This document shows, piece by piece, positions 5,031 through 5,466 of a DNA stretch of 5,466 bases. This stretch comes from Planctomycetaceae bacterium (GTDB taxonomy: Bacteria; Planctomycetota; Planctomycetia; Pirellulales; Thermoguttaceae), in contig JAISQH010000079.1 of NCBI GenBank assembly GCA_031274385.1, forward strand, positions 1-5,466, in the 5' to 3' direction. Under the pieces are notes generated by a model. That model ran no database searches. It had not been told where the DNA came from and saw nothing but the letters and a program-made list of their open reading frames with translations. How positions within the stretch are numbered: the stretch's first letter is position 1; every line of letters begins with the position of its first letter. Both the position numbers and the translations under genes were made by a program.

Positions 5031-5188
5031 GTCTTTAACTTTGATGAAGCAGATAATTGTCTGAACTTTGATTAAACTGATTTAGTGATTAACTATGATA
5101 AATGTCTTTAACTTTGATTGCAACTGATTGAATTGATTTAGCGGAAAATCATAGTCAATCATTAAATCAACTTAATCATAGTTCAGAC
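5031..5188. repeat. nested direct and inverted repeat built from GTCT..AACTTTGAT units
   Basis: Arms 5059-5099 and 5148-5188 (41 nt each) are reverse complements at 36 of 41 positions, separated by 48 nt. In addition, GTCTTTAACTTTGAT occurs identically at 5031-5045 and 5104-5118, and the left arm begins with the close variant GTCTGAACTTTGAT (5059-5072). The region is therefore three direct units followed by an inverted one. The transcript could fold into a long stem in either direction. No ORF uses it. Similar TGATT-rich palindromes occur between genes in many Bacteroidetes and related genomes (from memory). The right arm ends 14 nt beyond the 3' end of the small ORF at 5203-5364, so it may act as its transcript end or have truncated it. 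Confidence 0.75.
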
Positions 5189-5202
5189 ATTTTCCGACCT
5201 TT

Positions 5203-5364
5203 TTAAAATTCCTTCCAACTGTAACAGTTGTACTTTTTTATCAATTCCTCCCGCGTATCCTGTAAGATTGCCATTAACCAATGGCACGGTGACAGGGAAT
5301 TATAATTGATATTGGATTGGCTGGCGGCAATTTGTGAAGTTGGCAACGGAAAAATAGGGATCAT
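5203..5364 (-). CDS. hypothetical 53-residue protein downstream of tRNA-Glu
   Basis: An ATG at 5362-5364 is followed by 53 codons and a TAA at 5203-5205. GAAGGG lies eight bases before the start, a good ribosome site. The product has a neutral N-terminal half rich in Ser, Asn and Gln (TSQIAASQSNINYNS, 9-23). A CHW motif (27-29) follows, and a helical charged C-terminal part, ILQDTREELIKKYNCYSW (33-50). There is no signal peptide or membrane segment. I do not recognise a family. The C-terminal part looks like the start of a longer domain, and the inverted repeat at 5148-5188 begins 14 nt after the stop, so it could be the surviving piece of a truncated gene. An in-frame stop shortly before the ATG limits extension upstream. 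It may also be spurious. Confidence 0.35.
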   Translation of the reverse strand: MIPIFPLPTSQIAASQSNINYNSLSPCHWLMAILQDTREELIKKYNCYSWKEF

Positions 5365-5382
5365 CAACTTTTCCCTTCACAG

Positions 5383-5455
5383 TACCCCCTAGGGGAATCG
5401 AACCCCTGTTACTGGACTGAGAATCCGGTGTCCTAGGCCACTAGACGAAGGGGGC
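5383..5455 (-). tRNA. tRNA-Glu (anticodon CTC)
   Basis: The minus strand folds into a 73-nt cloverleaf. The acceptor is GCCCCCT with AGGGGGT (the G1-U72 end pair is a wobble), and the discriminator is A. The D-arm GTCTAGTGGCCTAGGAC and T-arm AGGGG-TTCGATT-CCCCT match bacterial tRNA-Glu closely. The anticodon loop is TTCTCAG, giving CTC at 5419-5421, which reads GAG. The anticodon stem CCGGA/TCCAG has a C28-A42 mismatch (5427 against 5413), where relatives have a G-C type pair. CCA is not encoded and must be added. The promoter lies beyond the window. Confidence 0.93.
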
Positions 5456-5466
5456 AACTATTCTTT

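Overview
The window looks like a chromosomal segment of a low-GC bacterium of the Planctomycetes or a related PVC lineage. The main clue is the prepilin-like DUF1559 N-terminus at the left end ([14 protein letters not shown] followed by [17 protein letters not shown]), which is expanded in that group. Several accessory genes (periplasmic nitroreductase, RelE-type toxin and antitoxin, FWD-type small protein) and the AATCTGTT-rich palindromic repeats resemble genes and repeats common in Bacteroidetes and gut or anaerobic bacteria. The lineage is therefore an inference. All genes, including the tRNA, are on the minus strand, so the window is read here from right to left.

Right end (5466 to 5203): a tRNA-Glu with anticodon CTC is followed by a 53-codon ORF of unknown function with a plausible ribosome binding site. 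Next (5202 to 4886) is a repeat-filled stretch without a gene: a large imperfect inverted repeat built from GTCT..AACTTTGAT units, then one copy (C) of a 62-nt palindromic repeat. After that comes a compact toxin-antitoxin operon, antitoxin first and RelE/ParE-like toxin second, overlapping by 11 nt. It is preceded by a possible promoter and operator and followed by two more copies (B, A) of the same palindromic repeat in the same orientation. The cassette is thus bracketed by near-identical direct repeats.

Middle (4142 to 3835): a small gene of the DUF6922-like family. As written it stops after 75 codons. However, the conserved C-terminus of the family is present in the next frame, and one base added to a run of six A (minus strand) at 3930-3935 would restore a 102-residue protein. 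This broken or phase-variable gene is the most interesting item in the window.

Left half (3727 to 107): a secreted nitroreductase-like protein is followed by a 541-residue membrane polyferredoxin. The latter joins a NapH-like half to a Tat-motif-bearing, NapG-like half with four [4Fe-4S] sites. Together they could form a membrane-to-periplasm electron route ending in a flavin enzyme (inference). Downstream lie a 3-hydroxyisobutyrate dehydrogenase / tartronate semialdehyde reductase family oxidoreductase with a GTG start, and a severely shortened DUF1559 gene with its own sigma70-like promoter. The stop codon of that last gene lies inside a short sequence that recurs between the nitroreductase and polyferredoxin genes.
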